Assembly (NCBI GenBank): GCA_044227095.1
Contig: JBGAFV010000001.1
Location: 2,294,001-2,358,000 of the forward strand
Direction of reading: 5' to 3'
DNA: 64,000 bases
Source of the DNA: JACMLD01 sp044227095
Lineage (GTDB): Bacteria; Bacteroidota; Bacteroidia; Chitinophagales; Chitinophagaceae
The notes under the pieces are model-generated. The model ran no database searches, was not told the DNA's origin, and saw nothing but the letters and a program-made list of their open reading frames with translations. Shown in pieces: positions 59,658 to 64,000 of this stretch. Positions within the stretch are counted from its first letter, which is position 1, and each line of letters begins with the position of its first letter. Position numbers and translations under genes: made by a program.

Positions 59658-62214
59658 ATTTCTCCAGTTGTTTCTGCATTCTTTTTACACGGTCTTCCAA
59701 TTTTTCTGAAGATAAATTTTCACGCATGCTATCTACCTTAATAGGGAAGCAGAAAGGTGTTAACTGATTGGGGAAAGTGATAACTATTTTTGATTGCTGT
59801 ATACGCTCCAGCATATTACGCAGGCGTACTTCTTCCATTTGTTGATCCATTACTTCGCGGTAAGCCTGTTGCAACAAAACATTATTGGGGTCGTATTCAA
59901 GAAACACATTGAACAAAAGCGATGCAGATGATTGCAAATGCCTTGCTTTTTTTTGTTCTCCTGGCATGCCCTGGAAAATTAATCCGCCGATAACTGCTAT
60001 ATCACGAAATTTTCGTTTAGCCATCTCTGTAGCATTTACGCTTCGCTGTATATCGGCTAATAAATTTTCCGGGCTGAATAATTCATACACATTGCTATCG
60101 TCTACCGGAATGGGCTGATCGCTCAATAATTCAAAGCCATAATCGTTCATGGCAAATGAAAAAGTAATGGGCGTTATTTTGCTGATGCGATAGGCGAGAA
60201 TAGCTGCCATTGCTTCGTGCACCAGCCTTCCTTCAAACGGATAAACAAACAGGTGGAAACCATCTTTTGTTTCTATCTGTTCAATAAGCAATTCGTTTGC
60301 ACGAGGTACATGTGACAGGCTTTCCTGTAAATCAAACAATGGTTGCAATGATTTCAATTCCCTGTCCCTGTCTTTATACTGAATACTTAATACTTCATCC
60401 TTGTTCTCAAACGCTTCATTTAATTTTTCACGCAATTTTCTTCCCAGGTTGGCGCTTAGTGGCATGCGGCCGCCATTCCAACTGGGTACAATAGATTTAC
60501 TGGCGTTGGATTTTTTTACAATAACCGTCATATCTTTTATCATTACCAGTTCAAGATTGCGGCCTGCCAATGTAAATACTGTGCCCGGATCTAACCTAGA
60601 AATAAAATATTCTTCAATTACACCAATATATCCGCCACTCATAAATTTTACTTTCAGCATAGCATCGCTTACAATGGTACCAATATGTAACCTGTGCCGC
60701 ATAGCCATCCGCCTTCCAATAATGCGGTAAATGCCATCAATAACAGATATTTTTTTAAACTCGTCATACTGCTGCAATGCATTTCCTCCTGCGGTAATAA
60801 AATATAAAATTTCATTCCATTCGCTTTCCGTCATTTCAGCATAGCAGTAAGTTTTTTTTACTTCATTATAAATTACAGAAGGTATAAAGCCATCGCCAAC
60901 AGCAAGTGTGCAGAGGTATTGAATTAATACATCAAAGCAGAGCATCATAGGCTCTCGGCTTTCAATAAGATTTTCTTTGATGCCTTCTTTTAATGCTGCT
61001 GCTTCTACCAGTTCCAGCGAATGTGTGGGAAGAAAATATATTTTACTTACTGCATCTGGCTGGTGGCCGCTTCTTCCTGCCCTTTGCAAAAACCTTGCAA
61101 CACCTTTTGGGGAACCTACTTGTATAACGGTCTCCACTGGCCGAAAATCAACGCCCAAATCAAGGCTTGCTGTACAAACAACTGCTTTTAAAGTTCCTGC
61201 ATGCAATGCTTCTTCTACCCATGTGCGCAACTCTCGTTCTATGCTTCCGTGGTGCAATGCAATAGCGCCAGCAAGATCTGGTTCAACATTTAATAAAGTC
61301 TGGTACCATGTTTCACTCATTCCCCTTGTATTAATAAAGATGAGTGTGGTGCGGCTTTTATTAATAACATCAATTACCCTATCGGCCAGTTTTATACCTA
61401 AGTGACCGGCCCATGGATATTTTTCCATTTCATGCGGTATGATAGATTCAACCTCTATATTTTTTTTGATGGCTGCTTTTACAATGATACCTCCTGTATT
61501 GCCTGACCGGGAGAGCGAAGAAAGCAATACTTCTTTTGCCTGCTCAAGATTGCCGATGGTAGCAGAGATGCCCCAGAGGGAGAGGCGATAGTCGGTAGTC
61601 GGTAGTTTTGAGTCATTAGATTCTTCCTCATGACTATCGACTATTGACTCACGACTATGGACTATCCTGGATACTGCCAACTCCACCTGCACACCTCTTT
61701 TACTGCCAAGAAGTTCGTGCCATTCGTCTACTGCAATCATTTTCAACGACGAAAAAATATTTGGATAACCTTTTTGTGCCAGTAACAAATGCAGGCTCTC
61801 TGGAGTAATGATGAGCACTTCGGGCATTTGCCGTTTTTGTTTTTCACGTTCTGATGTTTCTGTATCGCCATTGCGAATGCCAACTTTCCATTGCATGTTT
61901 AGCCCGGTAATTACTTCTTCCATTGCACGGCCAATATCTTTTGCAAGTGCACGCAAGGGTGTTATCCAAAGCAATTGCAAACCATTTTTATTTTTTGTTT
62001 GATAGTTTGCCGGATACTGGTTAATGAATTGAATAATCGATCCAAGAAAAACAGAAAATGTTTTGCCGCAGCCTGTTGGTGCGTTTACCAAACCGCTTTT
62101 GCCATTAATAATATACTGCCATGCTTCTTCCTGGAATGCAAACGGAACCCGGCCTTCAGCAGAAAGCCACTCGCTGATAATTATATAGCCGGGTGTAGTG
62201 CGGAGATTTGTCAA
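59656..62214 (-). CDS. Ligase-associated DNA-damage-response DEXH-box helicase (Lhr-like)
   Basis: 852 aa SF2 helicase. Walker A APTGCGKT (residues 45-52), DEWH (163-166), motif III-like ISATIGN (216-222) and the motif VI QRAGRSGH. The C-terminal half matches the Lhr core (winged-helix and beta-barrel) domains. The family (TIGR04121) partners with PdeM, a ligase and an exonuclease. Residues 184-210 are unusual: they are encoded by an imperfect palindromic repeat. The start codon is TTG at 62214; no ATG is in frame upstream before a stop, and the N-terminus from there has the family's usual form. A terminator lies at the stop codon. Confidence 0.9.
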   Translation of the reverse strand: MTNLRTTPGYIIISEWLSAEGRVPFAFQEEAWQYIINGKSGLVNAPTGCGKTFSVFLGSIIQFINQYPANYQTKNKNGLQLLWITPLRALAKDIGRAMEEVITGLNMQWKVGIRNGDTETSEREKQKRQMPEVLIITPESLHLLLAQKGYPNIFSSLKMIAVDEWHELLGSKRGVQVELAVSRIVHSRESIVDSHEEESNDSKLPTTDYRLSLWGISATIGNLEQAKEVLLSSLSRSGNTGGIIVKAAIKKNIEVESIIPHEMEKYPWAGHLGIKLADRVIDVINKSRTTLIFINTRGMSETWYQTLLNVEPDLAGAIALHHGSIERELRTWVEEALHAGTLKAVVCTASLDLGVDFRPVETVIQVGSPKGVARFLQRAGRSGHQPDAVSKIYFLPTHSLELVEAAALKEGIKENLIESREPMMLCFDVLIQYLCTLAVGDGFIPSVIYNEVKKTYCYAEMTESEWNEILYFITAGGNALQQYDEFKKISVIDGIYRIIGRRMAMRHRLHIGTIVSDAMLKVKFMSGGYIGVIEEYFISRLDPGTVFTLAGRNLELVMIKDMTVIVKKSNASKSIVPSWNGGRMPLSANLGRKLREKLNEAFENKDEVLSIQYKDRDRELKSLQPLFDLQESLSHVPRANELLIEQIETKDGFHLFVYPFEGRLVHEAMAAILAYRISKITPITFSFAMNDYGFELLSDQPIPVDDSNVYELFSPENLLADIQRSVNATEMAKRKFRDIAVIGGLIFQGMPGEQKKARHLQSSASLLFNVFLEYDPNNVLLQQAYREVMDQQMEEVRLRNMLERIQQSKIVITFPNQLTPFCFPIKVDSMRENLSSEKLEDRVKRMQKQLEK
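61587..61666. repeat. Palindromic word repeat inserted in frame in the helicase gene
   Basis: Left arm GATAGTCGGTAGTCGGTAG (61587-61605) continuing to GAGTCATT, right arm ATGACTATCGACTATTGACT (61629 on) to GGACTATC (61666). The arms are mutually inverse, and words such as GTCGATAGTC and AGTCGGTAGTC match the element upstream of trpS. It spans 80 nt and is read through as about 27 codons (residues 184-210). Confidence 0.8.
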
Positions 62215-62263
62215 ATAATTTTGTTTGATTGCTTTTCTTATACTGCATTCAGTACCATTATGT

Positions 62264-63652
62264 CTATAATGTCTTCAAATATTCAAGAACTGCTTTTCTT
62301 TCTTTATCACTTAGTTTATCGCCAAAAGTATGTCCATAATTTCCATAGCCGGGCAAATTTGTATTGTAAACAACTGTGCCATTGGGTGCATCTTCTTTGG
62401 TATAATGCCAACCCATTTTATCAATATCATAAGTTGGGTCATCAAAATTTCTTTGCCAGTATGCAGGACGGTTTTTACTGTTTAGCACAGCTTCAAGGGT
62501 TGGAACAGATCCATTGTGCAAATATGGCGCAGTACACCAAATACCATCAAGCGGCGGGGCAATATAACCATTGAAAGGTTCAAGCCTTGCAGGATGATCA
62601 CTTTGTGCAAACCAACTGCTGTTAAACCAATTGATAAATTGCGGGTTTTGGTAATTGCTTTTAAACAACATAGAGTCTGTTTGTACTACAGATTCTGGTA
62701 TCAATAAATTTGGATAAGAAGCATTGCTGCCGTATTTGCCGTGGCATTTTGAACAATTGCTGATATAAATAATCTCCCCCTGTTTAGCCAATGCTTTATC
62801 AATTGCTTTGGGATATTTTGGTGGTTGCAGGCTATAGATGTAAGACAATACATCATCAAAATGTGTATCCACTTCTCTAGATTCTGCAGTGTCGTTAACC
62901 GTTAGTAAGTTAGATGCCATTAAAAATTTTCCAAAATCTCCACGACCAAAACCATTATAAAACATGGCGTGTTTCTTTTTTAATAGCCACCATGCCGGCA
63001 CATCGCTCGGTATAACCTGTTGCGGGATATTTATCAGTGCTGTATCATTCCATTTAAAAGTTACAGGATCACGATGTGCAGCCAATACACCGGCCAATCT
63101 ATCCGCAGCATTAACACCTCTTACTTCTGTAGTTAAGTAAGGGCCAATAGCTTTTGCAACCTGTATAAAAGATTTACTGGCTTCATATTTTTTGGGAGAT
63201 CCTTTTTTTAAAAAATTTTCCAGCATGGTATAAGCCTGCGGATTTAATTTTTGACCCATTGTAAAGTCGGCAAATGTATTGCCCATGCCCATTACCAATT
63301 TTCCTTCAAATACCTGTGCATGGCATTGCATACAATTGGGTGCAACAAGTATTTCTCCATTGGCTGCTTTTACAGTAGTATATTCATGCGTGAGTGAAGC
63401 ATTCAACCCATCGCGGTTAAGGTAATTGGTCCTGCTTTTACCAAGTGCCAGTAAAAAATAATCGTAGGGAAGTCCGCCTTTTACATAATCACCAGTAGTT
63501 AAATAAGTATAACCGGCTGCGGCATCGCCGGTGCGTTGCACACTTTCAGGAATGTATACCGGCTTATCGGGCAAATCTGCATGCCATTCATTTATACCTG
63601 CAAATGCAGAACAAAGGATGAGTATGGTTATTAGCACTTGTATTTTCTTCAT
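62264..63652 (-). CDS. Exported di-haem c-type cytochrome (RoxA / cytochrome-c-peroxidase-like)
   Basis: 462 aa. Signal peptide (about 1-20). Two haem-c sites: C107-x2-C110-H111 (CMQCH) and C300-x2-C303-H304 (CSKCH). The later segment YIAPPLDGIWCTAPYLHNGSVPTLEAVL is shared by the rubber oxygenase RoxA and di-haem peroxidase-like cytochromes; the low-redox distal ligand cannot be placed. Function could be peroxidase or an oxidative enzyme. It starts 49 nt upstream of the helicase TTG on the same strand, so the two may be co-transcribed. A near-consensus TACTTTTC lies just upstream of the ATG. Confidence 0.85.
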   Translation of the reverse strand: MKKIQVLITILILCSAFAGINEWHADLPDKPVYIPESVQRTGDAAAGYTYLTTGDYVKGGLPYDYFLLALGKSRTNYLNRDGLNASLTHEYTTVKAANGEILVAPNCMQCHAQVFEGKLVMGMGNTFADFTMGQKLNPQAYTMLENFLKKGSPKKYEASKSFIQVAKAIGPYLTTEVRGVNAADRLAGVLAAHRDPVTFKWNDTALINIPQQVIPSDVPAWWLLKKKHAMFYNGFGRGDFGKFLMASNLLTVNDTAESREVDTHFDDVLSYIYSLQPPKYPKAIDKALAKQGEIIYISNCSKCHGKYGSNASYPNLLIPESVVQTDSMLFKSNYQNPQFINWFNSSWFAQSDHPARLEPFNGYIAPPLDGIWCTAPYLHNGSVPTLEAVLNSKNRPAYWQRNFDDPTYDIDKMGWHYTKEDAPNGTVVYNTNLPGYGNYGHTFGDKLSDKERKAVLEYLKTL

Positions 63653-63757
63653 GGGTAGAAAAGTATGTAGTTTTTAGCACCTGGTATTTAGACTAATTTC
63701 CTTTTTTCGTTACAACTTCAGTACAGTTCTTTTTTTATACTGAATACTAAATACATC

Positions 63758-63928
63758 TTAATTCATGAACTGATAATAAATAAATCCCCAGACTGTCACT
63801 AAAATAACAATCGTCATGATATCTGGTTGTAATTCGGCGAAAGTTTTCTTTTTTTTAAGAAGCTGATAGAATATCCAGCCAATACAGGCAATCGGCACCA
63901 TGCCGAAGCGAAGAAATCCATACAACAT
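63758..63928 (-). CDS. 56-residue two-segment membrane protein
   Basis: From ATG 63928 to TAA 63758-63760. The peptide has hydrophobic segments at about 2-24 (LYGFLRFGMVPIACIGWIFYQLL) and 38-54 (MTIVILVTVWGFIYYQF), joined by KKKKTFAELQPD. The high Phe/Tyr/Trp and Lys pattern is that of a real membrane peptide. It is too short for the usual ORF cut-off. Its downstream end lies in the gap before the cytochrome gene. No family recognised. Confidence 0.6.
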   Translation of the reverse strand: MLYGFLRFGMVPIACIGWIFYQLLKKKKTFAELQPDIMTIVILVTVWGFIYYQFMN

Positions 63929-63976
63929 AAGTGAATGTTTAGAGGGAAAGCAATTCAGTTTCCGCTGTAAACCTAG

Positions 63977-64000
63977 CTATTTGCCATATAATTCCAGCAT
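63977..64000 (-). CDS. C-terminal tail of a gene entering from the right edge
   Basis: A minus-strand frame open to the edge ends in TAG at 63977-63979 after the residues MLELYGK. It is too short to name. The small 56-residue gene begins 48 nt further on, so the two could be an operon. Confidence 0.3.
   Translation of the reverse strand: MLELYGK

Overview
The window looks like a chromosomal segment of a Bacteroidota bacterium, most likely family Chitinophagaceae, with low-to-moderate GC (about 40% by eye). Supporting signs are a SusC/SusD pair, a type IX secretion (T9SS) type-B C-terminal domain, a eukaryotic-type citrate synthase, near absence of Shine-Dalgarno sequences, and several promoters of the Bacteroidota form TTTG-N19/21-TAnnTTTG. 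I see no rRNA, tRNA, CRISPR array, insertion sequence or prophage.

Layout. 1-13 kb is housekeeping: a truncated membrane protein, Nif3-like protein, zinc-ribbon coiled-coil protein, recN, fabI, DUF2795, a LolD-type ATPase, PduO-type cobalamin adenosyltransferase, a MacB-type ATPase, gatC, trpS, a deoxynucleoside kinase, a DUF922 protease-like protein and an SDR oxidoreductase. 13-24 kb, all minus strand, holds a T9SS-exported PKD protein in a run with an alpha/beta hydrolase and a DUF4105 (Lnb-like) membrane protein, then guaB, dprA, a TPR/PD40/OmpA protein, queE and an AraC regulator. 24.4-42.6 kb is the accessory centrepiece: a long structured leader, susC, susD, three ~1,110-residue FG-GAP/UnbV lipoproteins and a secreted GH9 glucanase, interrupted by one opposing GyrI-like gene. 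42.7-49.7 kb holds a GC-richer MacB/FtsX-type permease, YceI with a perfect 18-bp palindrome upstream, eukaryotic-type citrate synthase and a CocE/NonD hydrolase. 49.8-54 kb is rich in repeats and holds a GNAT enzyme, surE, a LexA-like HTH/S24 regulator and an AT-rich orphan with a possible nuclease fold. 54-64 kb holds a DUF5916 outer-membrane protein, an HDAC-family deacetylase overlapping pdeM, a tandem pair of small membrane proteins, the ligase-associated DEXH helicase and a di-haem cytochrome.

How the genes work together. The susC-to-GH9 cluster reads as one surface glycan-capture module: GH9 would cut a beta-1,4-glucan, SusD plus the Ca2+-binding propeller lipoproteins would hold the fragments, and SusC would import them with TonB energy. 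The divergent AraC gene is the obvious candidate regulator. PdeM and the DEXH helicase are two of the usual four parts of the ligase-associated DNA-damage-response set; the ligase and exonuclease are not in the window.

Most interesting observations: (1) three tandem FG-GAP/UnbV lipoproteins in a SusCD locus; (2) an imperfect palindrome of the same kind as the intergenic repeats sits in frame inside the helicase gene as about 27 extra residues; (3) the susC leader carries a small ORF whose Shine-Dalgarno lies in a hairpin loop that also pairs the start codon; (4) several genes have the -7 box 3-7 nt from the ATG, implying leaderless or near-leaderless mRNAs.
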